Made by a program: the position numbers and the translations under genes. This document shows, piece by piece, positions 47,700-60,100 of a stretch of DNA of 64,000 nucleotides. The notes below the pieces were generated by a model. The model had not been told where the DNA came from. It did no database searches and was given only the letters and a program-made list of their open reading frames with translations. Every line of letters begins with the position of its first letter. Positions within the stretch are counted from its first letter, which is position 1. Source of the stretch: Toxorhynchites rutilus septentrionalis (taxonomy: Eukaryota > Arthropoda > Insecta > Diptera > Culicidae); the NCBI RefSeq assembly GCF_029784135.1, contig NC_073746.1, positions 14,088,416 through 14,152,415 of the forward strand. The letters are read 5' to 3'.

Positions 47700-48649
47700 C
47701 ATGTTTACGTGCATAAAGCAGAAAATGGTTTATTTGATTTGATTTGTGACGAATCGATCCAATTTTTGACTTCATCAAAATTGAAGAAGTGCTGGTCAAC
47801 CAGGCCATGTTGCATCGATCGAAAAAGGTAGTAATCGGACGGAGCAATGTCTGAAGAATACGGCAGGTGGGATAGGAACTTCCATTTCAGCGTTTCCAAG
47901 TATATTTTGACTGGTTTCGCGAGATGCGGTCGAAACTTTATCGTGTTTTTGCTCGTATTGTGACCGTTTTTCCTTCAGTGCACGGTTCAAACGCATCAAT
48001 TGTCGTCGGTAGAGGTTCCCCGTAATGGTTTCATTCGGTTTTAGCAGCTCATAGTACAACACCCAGCTGGTCCCACCAAATACACATCATAACCTTCTGG
48101 CCGATGTTGATGCATGGCCGGGGTATCCATACGTTGCCCGACGTTTAGGATTGTCGTAATGGACCCACTTTTCATCGCCAGTAACGATTCGATGCAAAAA
48201 ACCCTTTCGTTTATGTCATTGGAGCAGTTATTCGCACGTGAAAAAACGGCGGATATGGTTTTCTGAGCTACTCCAAGCTACTCTTGTTGCGTTTGTAACG
48301 AATCTTGATCGAGTAAAGCCTCCAATTCTTCATCTGCAAAGTTTTTTGGCGGTCCGGAAAGTTCTTCGTGTTCCAAGTCAAAATTACCACTTTTAAACCG
48401 TGCAAACTACGTCTGACACGTTCGCTCAGTTGCAGCATGGTCACCATAAACTTCCACCAAAATACGACGACATTCCGCAGCTTTTTTCTTCATATTGAAG
48501 TGATGAGATAACACTCCCCGCAAAAATATACTGAAAAAGACGCGCAATTACAGTAGCTCTCTAACGAATATCTGGGAATTTAATTCACTGGAATAATAAT
48601 CAAGTTACGCCATCTGTTGTGAAACCGAAAAACTTACCGGTACACCTAA
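47700..48649 (-). pseudogene. mariner (DD34D-type) transposase, decayed
   Basis: The minus-strand 5' end shows TTAGGTGTACCGGTAAG, a mariner-like terminal repeat next to TA (48650-48651). An ATG at 48493 begins a frame with RRILVEVYGDHAA and FKSGNFDLEHEELSGPP (helix-turn-helix region). Then LYYELLKPNETITG and LYRRQLMRLNRALKEKR (48062-47900) and YSSDIAPSDYYLFRSMQHGL (about 47840) match mariner domains in order. Several stops and frameshifts intervene, and the second catalytic block (HDNA) is unreadable. It is non-functional. Confidence 0.85.
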
Positions 48650-48954
48650 TACTTTTTCGCATCAGAAATCAAGTTTTCGTTTCACTTTATATGGACGTTA
48701 AAATAAGACTGTGCACGCAGGTAACGAGATTCATGTCAGGGTAGAGTAGTAGTAGTGGATTGAAGCAAGGTTGAATAACAATTTCCTAGAATAGTTCATC
48801 AGTCATCCTTGCTCTTAACACTCGTTAATTCATTTCTAGTCAATTCAAATCATGCTGACGGCGAATGCCGGAGTAGTCCTAGTCGAAGCGAAACGACTCA
48901 GAGGAGAGTCGATGTTTCGCCTTCAAAAATGCTAGGACCCTGACAACAACATCA
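48650..48954. other. No recognisable feature
   Basis: Spacer between mariner and LINE. Nothing recognised. Confidence 0.3.
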
Positions 48955-48966
48955 CAATGTTGTTGT
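48955..48966. repeat. TSD of truncated LINE, left
   Basis: CAATGTTGTTGT, repeated exactly at 50219-50230. Confidence 0.88.
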
Positions 48967-50218
48967 TTTTTTTTTTTTTTAATTCGTTTATTTTTACAGG
49001 CTCAGTTACTTAAGTTTAAAGGAGCCGAATTCTTAAATATAATTTTAAAACTATATATATAAACAATTTTCTTACATCTATGGTTAGTAAGGTGGAAAAC
49101 CGATTACTCGCGGTGTACTCGAGTTTAGGAGGGTGACATATTTTTAGGAGAAGGATGGGATATAAGGAAATTGTAACAATGTTGATGAACACTCAATTTA
49201 TAAATCTATTCGTATATCTATAGTGTATTTACATTTCAACTTATTCTACTATTTATAGCAAGGGGACGAATTACCCGCAAAGGAAGGAAAGGAGGGTATA
49301 AGGATGTAGGGGCAATCACACACGAAGATCTATAGCTTTAAGGAAAACATATATATGGGACATGTAATCAAGGTCTAACCGAGCCAACACATCTCTCACC
49401 GGCACATTGGGCTGTCTTCCTCGGGCCCGAAGGGAGTTTTTTAAATTCGATCTGGCGACCAGATACACCTCGCACGACCAAACAATGTGCTCGATGTCGT
49501 GATAACCTTGGCCACAAACGCAGAGATTGCTGCTGGCAAGATTGAAACGGAAGAGTAGTGCATCTAACGAACAGTGATTGGACATGAGTCGGGAGAAGGT
49601 GCGAATAAAGTCCCGACTCAAGTCCAGACTTTTGAACCACGGTTTGAGGCTAACCTTAGGGATAATCGAGTGAAACCACCGGCCCAATTCATCTTCATTC
49701 CACCTGCGTTGCCAGTTAGCGATGGTATTTTTGCGGACTAAAGAATAAAATTCATTGAAGGCGATTTGACGCTGATAAATATCGCCTTCAATTGCACCTA
49801 CCTTTGCTAATGAGTCAGCCCTCTCATTACCCGGAATGGAGCAATGTGAAGGGACCCAGATAAAGGTAATGACATAACAGCGTCTGGATAAAGCACTCAA
49901 AATTTCTCGTATTCTCTCAAGGAAGTACGGCGAGTGCTTTTCCGGCCTCACTGAACGGATAGCTTCGACAGAGCTAAGACTATCCGTTACAATGTAATAG
50001 TGTTCAACAGGTCGTGAGGCGACGCTGTCCAGCGCCCAATGAATTGCTGCCAATTCAGCAATATACACTGAGCAAGGATTCCGAAGACTGTGTGAGGTGC
50101 TAAAAAATTCGTTGAACACTCCAAATCCTGTGGACTCGTTTATAGTGGACCCATCAGTAAAGTACATATTATCACAATTGATACCCCCATACTTTTCATC
50201 GAAGATCGTTGGAGCGAT
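48967..50218 (-). mobile_element. Family-2 LINE, recent 5'-truncated insertion
   Basis: Ends in poly(A) (poly(T) on plus, 48967-48980), has the same 3' UTR layout as 8360-8749, and is bounded by a 12-bp TSD. The 5' truncation lies within ORF2 just before the RNase H domain. It is very similar to the full-length element, so it is recent. Confidence 0.9.
49316..50218 (-). pseudogene. LINE ORF2 C-terminal 300 codons (RNase H and finger)
   Basis: Open from the truncation point to TGA at 49316. It contains YFTDGS, AELAAIHWAL, IVTDSLSS, VPSHCSIPGNERADS and the finger CVCGQGYHDIEHIVWSC. It differs from the full-length copy by scattered substitutions only. No start codon of its own and no RT or endonuclease. 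Confidence 0.9.
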
Positions 50219-50230
50219 CAATGTTGTTGT
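50219..50230. repeat. TSD of truncated LINE, right
   Basis: Exact partner of 48955-48966. Confidence 0.88.
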
Positions 50231-50801
50231 GTTATGCTTTATTATAATGACTTACAAGTACACTGAAGGGAGAAAAGATTGGGTTAGTGAACCTACACCC
50301 AAAGTTAATTTTTAGCACATGTTATGGCATCCCGATTTATTACATTAAATGAGCTGAAAATTAACAGAAAATGTTGTACAAAATGTATATCATTTGTATA
50401 ATATATATGATAGAGCCAATATGAGCGAGCGAAACAGGAGGCATATTTTTTTTCCAATTCATTTATTTGTAAGGCTCAATCGCATGAGCTTTGTGGAGCC
50501 ACTAAATCATGATTTGTTTATACAGAATTTCAACTTGAATCTATGTTTAGTAGGTTTCGACCGATTACTCGCGGTTTACTCGAGGTTAGGGGGGCAACAA
50601 TTTTTGTGGGACGGGTCAGGTTAGGGATATGGATATGAGGTATCGTTGTCTCAACCGAGAGTTGCCGCACGCACTGTAGCATTGTGCATAATGACCAGGG
50701 ATATCATCTGGTGTTCGACTATCTGTCGAGGGTGGGCGACGATGAGATGAGGGGACAAGACAAACAAACTAATAACGAAAAAGAAAAAAAACGCAAAAGG
50801 A

Positions 50802-52881
50802 TTAAATTCTTATACTAGACCGTTTCACAAACATATAGATCAACTGCATATAGCAGATGTCGCGAGTTCCCAACACGTCTCTAACAGGAACATAGGGTTG
50901 TCTTCCTTGGGCCCTAAGGGCATTCAAAAGAAACTCTCTGGCTGCGTAATTATCCGTACATTGCCAAACTGCGTGATCGATGTCATCGTAACCGTTTCCA
51001 CACCGACAGACATTGCTTTGAACAAGATTTATTCTGTGGAGATGCACATCTAGCGAGTAGTGGTTGGACATGAGTCTACTCATTACACGAATGAAGTCAC
51101 GACTTACGTCCAAACCTTTGAACCATGCTCTCGATGAAACATTTGGAATAATTGTATATAACCACCGCCCAAGACTTCCAGTGTCCCAATCGGATTGCCA
51201 ACTCAAGAGGGAACTCTGACGCAGTAATTGGAAAAATTCATCGTATGAAATCTGTCTATCAAACACTTCGCCTTCCTGGGCACCCACCTTTGCGAGAGTG
51301 TCCGCTTTCTCATTGTCAGGAATTGAGCAATGAGAGGGGACCCATACAAATGTAAACTTGTAAGATCTTTCGATTAGTGCACTCATCTGCTGCCTCACTT
51401 TTGTGAGGAAATAAGATGGGTGCCTACTAGTTTTCATCGACTGGAGAGCCTCAAGCGAACTGAGACTATCCGTGAAATTGAGGAACTGCTGATGGTGAAG
51501 TGAGCACGGTCTGGAGTAAACGATGGAAGACAAATATCTGACGAAATATATAGTGGTAATAAATTCTCATAAACCGAGATTGTATATTTAGATGAAGAAT
51601 TTTTTCAAAGTTTTCAATTGTGAAGGCCGTGCCAGATGATGGTGGGAGAGCGAGCGTTCCGCTTAAGCACTTGTGGAAGATCACTAGCACACTTTCATGT
51701 CCTTTGAAAGGACTGTATCACTTTTTGGCACTTCCTTCTGGATAGTTGCTGGTTCTCCGGTGGAATCAGGATGATGATCTGCTGATAAAAAATTAGCAAA
51801 TTGTTTTGGTTTTTTACAAGTTATTTAATACGACAAATTACACGGATTTAGATCTTTACTCAATGGTGGTTGGAAATGAAATGAGATTGAATTAAAGGAT
51901 ATATTTACACACTTTCTCTATATACACATACGACGTTGGGAGATTTTTTCTCTTCCTCCCCCACTGTCGGTGATGTCGATTAGGCGGGACATGCGTTTCG
52001 GCTTTTTTTTTATCCCATCCGTTTATTAGGCTCATTTAGCAATTCAGCTGTCACAGAGCCGAATTTATTCGTATACATTTTTACGTTAAGATAACTATTG
52101 TTGTATATTATTTAGGCTTAAGATTCCTATCCATCGATAAACATTTGTTTTTTTTATGTATAACACAGTAGCTGTTTAGGCCTAAGAATATTCCAATTCT
52201 ATCGATACACAACACATGCCGCCTTTTTCGGCGTTAGAATATTCCTATTGTTCGAATGTTCACAGTTGGACTGTTCACAACGGGACTGCTGATATGAGGC
52301 TTCCATTGCTGTGTTAGAATTAGCACCAATTACCGATGCAGCAGATCGTAATGTGAGCGGTAAGGGACTGGGATGACCGACACATGATGATTGTTGCGTG
52401 GACGTAGTAGCTAGAATAACATTATTAGCTCATGATCGTTCGCTTAGTAGCGGACACGCAACCAATTAGGCTACGAAGACCCCCCGTTTCGGCGTCATAT
52501 TTCCAAAACATTCTGCTTAGCGCGGAAAGCAGACATTTCAGGACATGTTGGGGCGCGAACATCAATCACCAGTGTGTTCGTGACTCCGCATTTCACTAGT
52601 ATTCTGAGAGAAAGTTCCCAGAATCGGTTCTGTAGAGGAGTTACTCCTGCCAGAACCTCGAGACTCATGTTATGCGTTGAGTGCATACAGCCAAGGGCTA
52701 TACGCAGACAATGATATTGAATTCGTTCCAATTTTAGAAGGTGACTCTTACCTGCTGAGAGAAAGCAGAAAGAGCCATACTCCAGAATAGATAGAATAGT
52801 TGTTTTATAACGCGTTATGAGATCTCCCGGATGAGCTCCCCACCACGTGCCGCAAATCGAACGGAGACCCTCTTTTGACAT
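50802..52881 (-). pseudogene. LINE ORF2 C-terminal half, broken
   Basis: From 5' to 3' on minus: GTWWGAHPGDLITRYKTTIL (52495-52881), SINE and unknown insert, FEKILHLNIQSRFM (about 51600), then RNase H from FTDSLSSLEAL through VPSHCSIPDNEKAD to the finger CRCGNGYDDIDHAVWQC, ending at 50802. The first RNase H acidic motif (YFTDGS) is deleted. Frames change at about 51480 and 52870. Confidence 0.85.
52003..52484 (-). mobile_element. SINE family A, full-length copy nested in LINE
   Basis: 9-bp TSD CGTTTCGGC at 51994-52002 and 52485-52493. The minus-strand head shows TAGCCTAATTGGTTGCGTG and the start of the arm. The body is collinear with 23975-24462. The tail GAGCCTAATAAACGGATGGG is followed by A-rich sequence. 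Confidence 0.87.
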
Positions 52882-52902
52882 TTTTGCTTCAAGAAGGCAT
52901 AT

Positions 52903-53069
52903 ATAAATGAAAGCATATGAAAACTTTTCGTATAGTTTGCCAAATACACGGCCCAGACAGAGAAAGATATATTCTCGTTGATGCTCTTCTTTATCCTCTT
53001 AGAAAACACTTTCCAACTTCATTTTATGATGAGGTGTAATATTATCACGCTTCTATATAACAGCACTGG
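52903..53069. other. No recognisable feature
   Basis: Short spacer. Confidence 0.25.
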
Positions 53070-53140
53070 CAGTTATATGGATAGCGTGGTCGTGTGAAAT
53101 AGCTTTGCATTCCAACCGACCTTGGTTCGATCTCCGTTGA
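53070..53140 (+). mobile_element. tRNA-like head of an unassigned SINE
   Basis: GGATAGCGTGGTCGTGTG (A-box-like) and CTTGGTTCGATCTCC (B-box-like) at tRNA spacing. No matching second copy in the window and no clean cloverleaf, so a SINE remnant is more likely than a tRNA gene. Confidence 0.45.
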
Positions 53141-53865
53141 CGTCGTATGAACATTTTTTTTTTGCACAATCCCAAATCAAATGTGCAAAAGAAAATAGAA
53201 AGAGATATCTGCTCGCATACATACAAACCATTTTTAAGCTTTTGAAACAGCTTTTTTATTTGCGCATTTGACTCTCCAGCACACAGAATGGCATCATTTC
53301 TGCCAAAGGTGAAATGTTTTCAGGCAACGCTAGTTTGAGTGTAGGTGAAGTTCAGTGCCGGAAATATTCACGTTCACGGCATTCAAATACGGCGAATTTC
53401 AGCCTGCCTTGTATTGACAACCTACTGCTCAAGCGAGAGTCGATAAATATGGAACAACACTATCAATGAACACCAGTGCAATGAACATCAACATCAGCTT
53501 GCCATAAAGTTCATTTTTCATTTGCATATTCATTTTCGCCATGATATTCGTAACGTAGAAATTGAATATCATTGCGTGTTAGTGAAAATCAAAGCATAAA
53601 ATTCAACGTCAACTAATTGGGAGTAAAATCGATTAATGGTAAAGGATAGCCATTTATTATACAAAATTCTTGTTTTTGGCGACATTGGCAATGAAATGTA
53701 TGGTATAACTCTAGCTATATTTTATGAATCTACTCCCGATTGGCCAGAAATGGCGTACACCACAATTATATGGGCAATAGGTGACAATAACAGACGAGCG
53801 AAAAACGAACATAATCTTGTTTTGATTTCCGGTTTAATGATACTGGCTATAAATGACTAGCAATC
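53141..53865. other. No recognisable feature
   Basis: AT-rich. Short frame at 53636-53860 without homology that I know. Confidence 0.25.
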
Positions 53866-53878
53866 ATATAAAACCCCT

Positions 53879-54150
53879 TCTTCTTCTTCTTCAATGGCAC
53901 TAACGTTCCTAGAGGAACTTCGCCGTCTCAACGTAGTATTACTTGCGTCATTTTTATTAGTACTTAGTTGAGATTTCTATGCCAAATAACACGCCTTGAA
54001 TGCATTCTGAGTGGCAAGCTCTAGAATACGCGTGATCACAGTGCAAGTCGGAGGAAATATCTTCGACGAAAAATTCCCCCGACCAGAACGGGAATCGAAC
54101 CCGAACCCCCGGCATGTTAGTTATGACGCTAACCACTCGGCCACGGGAGC
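53879..54150 (-). mobile_element. SINE family B, near-complete recent copy
   Basis: Minus strand: head GCTCCCGTGGCCGAGTGG with B box GGGTTCGATTCCCG, body, hairpin GTTCCTCTAGGAAC, end CATTGAAGAAGAAG. A 13-bp repeat ATATAAAACCCCT flanks it at 53866-53878 and 54165-54177, with 14 extra bases next to the head. Nearly identical to 63373-63637. Confidence 0.88.
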
Positions 54151-54177
54151 ATAATATATAAAATATATAAAACCCCT

Positions 54178-55000
54178 ACGATATGGGTATTGGATGGAAG
54201 GGCTTAAACAACGGAAGTCGAATATCGTATTCCGGTGGCTTCCGGTGCATTGAAAACCGCCCTAGGAGACCGAAAATGGAGTTAGTGAAATCGTGTTAGA
54301 GCGAAATGGCGATAGTAAAAGATCATATAAAGCGAAAACGGAAACGGAAACGGAACGCTCAACGCCGTTCAACGCAAGATGTCGCTGAACCGCTCAACAC
54401 CGCACAACGGTCAACGCTCAACGAAAGCTAATGTTGCCTTCTCCGGATTCCTTTGTTTCCAAATATGGAAATCAAACACGTTTTCAATAAAAATTCACTG
54501 CAAGCGATGAGGATCAACTTAACGTTTGTGATAATCACCTGAAATTATTGACAGTAATGGAAGTGCCTGAATGCAGGCTTTCCGAAATTCGTTCATGCTC
54601 TATTCGTGCAATATACCAGACAAAGTTCACGCGTCTCGACTCTTGTGTTATACTCATTATGACAGATATGGCGTTGAGTTTCAACAGAAGAAAATTCATT
54701 CGACACTGGGAAAAAGCTAATGTCTTCATTCGTGAACAGATTTTGATAATTTGTGGCACTGGTGAAGTTTCATGCAGATGAATATTGTATCATATAATTG
54801 ATTACAAAAACACACCAAAGCAATCATGGCAGATGGGAGTTGCATAAAAAAAATCCTGGAATAATGTTCGAATTCTTCTACAATATTCTTAAATTACAGC
54901 CTTCCCGATATGAACACACAGCGTGTTTTGTGCCTCTGGGTTCCATTCCTTCCAGTTCCTTCGGACATAACCAGTGCCTCTCTTGTAGGGAAGCACTTGT
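54178..55000. other. Unassigned DNA with AACGCTCAACG-type simple sequence
   Basis: Cryptically repetitive CGGAAACGGAAACGG and CGCTCAACG words at about 54337-54422; otherwise nothing. Two antisense frames near 54535-54781 are unassigned. Confidence 0.3.
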
Positions 55001-57692
55001 TTCACCCCGTAAATATCGGTGCCCTGTATCCCGTTCCCGCTGCAACCCTCCCAACCCCCAACCACGGATGCACGGTTGCCGTTGATGTCGGCCATTCACA
55101 GATTATCATATCGTCAAACGAAAAATACCACTGTGCCAGCTTTAAGCATCCTTTTTTATTACGTTGTATATCTCGCGGGGCCAAGCCAAGAACAACAGGA
55201 ACACAGCAACAATAAGCGGGCTCGGGCAATAATAAGGCCCCTCCGATATTTAGAGAAGGGGAAGAAAAGTAGTTGTAAAACTGTCAGAGTTAAAATTTAA
55301 GTATTATTTTTCCTCTCCTGCTACATTAAAATTTATGATCATATTGTTGCTTTGGGCAAAAATTTTACTGTATGTGCTGCGCTGGTTTCTGTCGTGACTT
55401 TGTTCGAGGCCTTTTTCCCGGGCTCAAGCGTCCGGGCAAGGGCGGCCCGCAAATCTCTTACCGTTTCGCCACAGCAGCGCAGTTGACGTTCATCACTCGC
55501 AGGTTTCGTACGAACCAGCAACAGCACCAAAGAGGTTCATCGGGACAGCCGTTAAAAGCTTTTAGTTAACGTCAACTGAGGGCTCTGTCAAAAAAAAAAT
55601 CCACCCCTCACTCCATGGTCTAATCTCGGTCGGAAGTTTGAGTAAAATACACATTTATAATTACTTTCGCCACACCACCTCCCAGTGAGAGAGGGCAGTG
55701 CACGACGAGAAAAGGAGACCACATATGCGGATGCTGCGAATAAGAAGGCACCACACTTGGTTTATATCGTGCAATTTATTGCTCCGCGAAATTCAAACGA
55801 GAAAAGCGAATAATGTTAATAGACCCTTCCTGGCTTTCATCCGGCTGCTCCCACTTTGTGTTTCGCGCGTTGATGTGGCCGTGGACAGTCGTATAATAAA
55901 CGTCAAAAGACCTGAAAAGTGCAGGAAATAAAAAGCCAACACTCTCATTTACCCCTTGCCCGTGACCGGCCCGCAGCCGCACCACTGACACCTACTCAGA
56001 CCCGATCGGTTGCCACAGATTCGCGCACACAGATTCCAGAACAGCAGCGAGCGGCAGAGGAAATAAATCCCGCCCGGAATGGAACCTTTCTCTCACTCTC
56101 GCACTCGCACTCGCTGGGCCGTTTGTGGGCTCGTAAAAGCGTTGGACATAAGTTTATCAAACGATCCTTAAACGCTTCATCATCACGCCTCGGACCCCAC
56201 CACGGGTCCATCTTCTTCCTTTCTGCCTATTTCGGACAAAACTTCGTCAAAAACAATAAAGACTGCAACCCACTGCGCCCCGCAATCTTCCCCACAGACC
56301 GATGACACTCGTGCTTTGTGTACAAGTGTGTGTGTGCGCGATATTTTGATGGCCGTTTTTCGCCCGATTTACCCTTTTTTATACTCTGGCTTGGTCGTTT
56401 TTATCTTGTGACTTGAATTTATTGCATCGCAATTTTTACTTCCAAATATATCAAACCGTTTTATGACAGATTCTGAGGGGGTGTGAACATCTGCACGGAG
56501 CCAAAGGCTTCGCAGGAAGTCACCGATAAGAGAGCGCATTGTGTATTTATTTTGGCGGAGAATAATGGTTTCCGAGCAGGCCGGGGTGATCTTCAGATGA
56601 ACTATCGGAAATAAAGCTCTGGTGTTGGGTTTCTGGGAGATCAGAGATGTGGGGATGTACATGTTGCCAACCAGGAACGCTATGAAGACGAGGTGTGAAA
56701 TAATTCACGAAAATTTCCACTCTTAGAACTACAAGATCCGAAAAATTTTTCAGCTCACTCAACACACGAAAAAAACAACGGAATATGTCCGCCTAGAATA
56801 TGTATTCCGTTCACTGGCCTCATCATCTGGACGGCTCTCGCGTTCTTTACTTTATTTCGCATTACTGTGGCAGCGAACTCAAGCGAGTACACTCATACAA
56901 ATATTCTACGCTCCATTATTCAACCTCCCCCAAACCAGTCGCCGAGCCGTCAGAAATCTTGAACTTCCCCCTCAACAACCCGACTCCACCACCGTGTTGT
57001 TGTTGCACACGATAAATTGTCATGCTTGAACATTTCGCGCTTTCCCGCGGTGTTCTGGCCTGAGACAACCTTAACTCCACCCCGGTACCTTCCTCTCCTC
57101 CCGCGCGACCACCACTTCTATCGAGCGGTGTGTCGCTTTCCGCTCATAATATTTATGAGTGTAGTCCTGATTGTTGCGTGTGCACTTTTCACTCAAAGCG
57201 TTCCGGACCGGCTGGATGACGTCGTGCCTTGGGGCGAGCGACCAGTCAGCCGTGGCCGCCGTTGTTCTTGGAAGTGATAGCGCAATAGCGCATCATTGAC
57301 CGCGCTAGCACTCACTGGTCTCGTCTCGGGTGGCCCCCGTGTACAACTTTTGGGAGTATGGTGGTGCCCTGTTGACCTGCGTTGAGTGTTGATGTGCATT
57401 TCTCGTTTGAATTTCTACTGTATTAATTAACTTGTGGTCGAAAATATTCTACAACTTGGGCTGTTATACACGGTAGTGCATTTTGAATTGGTAACATTGC
57501 TGTCGATCCCTTGTCAAAATTCCAGGGTAATCAGGTTCTTCGTTCCAAAATTAGAGATCTAAATTCTCGCTCAGCTGCGAGATAAGTGTTCAGTCAGACA
57601 ATCTAGTTTTCGATGAATTCTGCAATGTTGAAATTTTCGTCTCTTCCTCTTCACTGAAAATTCTTTTTCAGAGAGAAAGAGATGTGGGAAAA
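55001..57692. other. GC-richer single-copy island without a recognisable gene
   Basis: GC-richer than its flanks, no TE families, many short frames on both strands with no family match. Candidate regulatory or untranslated sequence; inference. Confidence 0.3.
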
Positions 57693-57715
57693 TCTCTCTC
57701 TCTCTCTCTCTCTCT
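57693..57715. repeat. (TC)n microsatellite
   Basis: About 11 TC units. Confidence 0.9.
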
Positions 57716-57999
57716 AAAGTTTAACGAGAATGTTTTTTCGTCTCTCATTTAGTACTGAAAATATTGGGCGAAAAATCAAAGCTAACTTTATCAATGTTAG
57801 CCTGTTCAGACAGCGTCTAAACGATCTGCATTTGGACAACGTCTGAATTAGGATTGGGCGATCTTGGATCGATATTTAGTATATGTGTAAAATGTGCAAA
57901 TTCCTCTCCGATTTCGATTTTTTGGATCAATTCTTTGTACTCAAAAAAATCGTGAAAATCGATCTTTCCGATCTTTTTGATTGTAGATTTTTTTTTGAC

Positions 58000-58112
58000 A
58001 TAGGACTATGTCTTTGATTTCTAACACTACGAAAAATGTAACGATTCATTAAGAGTTTTCAAACGCATATTACTCAAAATTATTGTTATTGTGACATATG
58101 TTGTGTTCAAGG
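58000..58112 (+). mobile_element. SINE family C body fragment
   Basis: Matches about 22183-22300 inverted (ATGTAACGATTCATTAAGAG type). The tRNA-like head is absent. Confidence 0.6.
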
Positions 58113-59084
58113 ATGGTTCCAATCGTATCAACGAGCGCTCGTTCAATTCTCTTATTTGATTCATTCAACGCACACAATAATATGTTTTAAATCACTCATG
58201 AAACAGAAAACTGACGCGTCAACGAAAACACTGAATGAACACAGCGTGAGAGTCATCGTTTGGTATTTGTGCGCGTGTTCATCGACGCTTGCTTGTATCA
58301 TTTTATGATTCGTTCGTTATCTTCTGCCGTCGCTTTACTTTCGTTTCCTGATCCGATTGGGTGCTTAGCCTCGGAGCTTTGGATCGAATCGCTTTGTGAT
58401 AGAGTGGTGTCGCTCTCAGAAAAGAATTGAATCGCAAAAATGGCAAAAATGGGATGCGATGAAAATATAACTTTTCGATGTGCTAATGCTCGCAGGTGCG
58501 CACCTAACAGTTGTGGTCTAATAACTTTTAAAAGGAAAGCCAATAGGGTTCAGTTTGCTTACTAAATAGTAACTATATATAACCTTCGAAACGCAATCTG
58601 TAAATGCTTCGAGTTTTGCTTGTCCAATTTTTATTATAATATAAATTGTCAAAAGCGGATTTTTGTCCAATAGTGGAGGCACAAGTTCGTAGCCTATGGG
58701 GCAAAAGATCGCACTTATTGAAATAAGCTTTTGAGATAACTTGTATCAAAAATCAATGATTTATCATTGGTAGCGTGTGAAAAAATCATTAATAGCGTGT
58801 GTAGGCATCATCCAAGAGGGGATGGTAGTTGATTACTTGCTGGCTAGACTGATTTGTTGTAAATTTCGAAAAGGCATACGATGCATCCTCATGAAGCTAG
58901 ATCACGTCCCTCTAGTTTTGTAACCTGGTTTTATCCGCGCTGGACTTTGATGGCTTTCGCAAAAACACCAAATCTTTGAAGAAATCGTTTTGTCCAATGG
59001 TCTGCAATGGATGATCAGTTTCTCAGACTGCTCACTCTCGACTAGAGATGAAACGGAATGTTGATTTTATTTTCACTCCGGATG
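58113..59084. other. No recognisable feature
   Basis: AT-rich. A minus-strand frame (58298-58543) has no known motif. Confidence 0.25.
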
Positions 59085-60100
59085 ATCGAATTTTCCGGAT
59101 AATCGAATCATAAGAAAATTAAACGGAAATCTCTCGGTAAACGTAAAATAACTATGATTTGCACTGACTTATTTGTACAATGCAGTATCTTAGCCACAAA
59201 TTGACTAGCGCCCCATGGGGGAGGAATAATGTTTTGAAATTCGAAAAAAAAAACATTGCCTTGTTACAGCTCATGAACCAAAATATTATTCAAATGATCA
59301 AGTCCAAATACAAGCAAAAGCTTGGCATCCAGGAGCCAAGGAGAGTTCGATGAGAAGGTTAAGCGAATCAACATTAGGGATGCTATGTTTTGGGTGGCCG
59401 AGGCTTGGGACGAGGTACCGAATGATTCCATTGATCCCGTTGTTGGCTGTAAAAGAACGCATGAACGCATGAACGTTGATTCTGTGGTTTTCGGATGACT
59501 CAAACTTTGGCGTCTTTACGACAACAGTAAGTAAAGTCTGAACGAGCTAAAATATTGTATAGTGTATTTTTTCGAGGTAATCTTTTTTTTCAGGAAGTCC
59601 CATTCGTAAATTTGAGATGACCTTTCTCATTGGCACTCTAATGCACATCGTTACTCGTGAATTTATTTTTAAACCAAAATAAATAATAATTTTGCGAGAA
59701 AAAAATTAAATTAAATTAAATCTATTCTGCGATAATATCGTAACATATGAAGATGCGAAATAGACATCTTTTGAGAATCCAATAAATCAAAGAACTATCC
59801 AAGCGGATTCAAAGATTAATCACTCATTTTGTATTCTTTGCAACAATCTCAACACTCCTACCCCAACTTTTCCTTTTCCTTACTACATCCATGATTATTC
59901 GAAAGATCATATGATGCACTGTTGATAACCGAATTAAAACATACTAAACAGACATTGCTCATCCTAACTACATCCATATTTCATCAAATTATCATATTAG
60001 GTATGTTTAAATATTAAATCGATGTATTCATTTAAATTTGGAATTGCCAACGTATATAAATTTACTGCAGATAATCGAAACTAGTTGTATAGAGTCCGAC
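59085..60100 (+). mobile_element. Tigger/jerky-type transposon remnant
   Basis: CCGGATAATCGAATC (about 59096) at the left and GATAATCGAAAC with AGAGTCCGACCTGTA (60072-60105) at the right look like degraded Tigger ends. Between them lies a transposase relic. Confidence 0.5.
59250..59497 (+). pseudogene. Tigger/jerky-type DDE_1 transposase C-terminal relic
   Basis: Across one frameshift the plus strand reads LMNQNIIQMIKSKYKQKLG and then VKRINIRDAMFWVAEAWDEV. This pair is typical of the C-terminal end of Tigger/jerky transposases (PLDQxVI...YR, then a helix with A.WL..AW). No catalytic residues are present. Confidence 0.6.

Larger units (their letters stand above)
50447..52894 (-). mobile_element. 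Older family-1-like LINE copy, 5'-truncated, with nested SINE
   Basis: The 3' end at 50447 has the family motif (AATTCATTTATTTGTAAGGC on plus). Possible 8-bp TSD AGGCATAT at 50439-50446 and 52895-52902. A SINE A copy sits inside at 52003-52484. The segment 51700-52000 does not match LINE and may be another insertion of unknown type. Confidence 0.78.

Noticed and set aside
54290..54430. Coding or satellite array of CGCTCAACG words
   Set aside because: The repeats are irregular and short; a cryptically simple sequence explains them.
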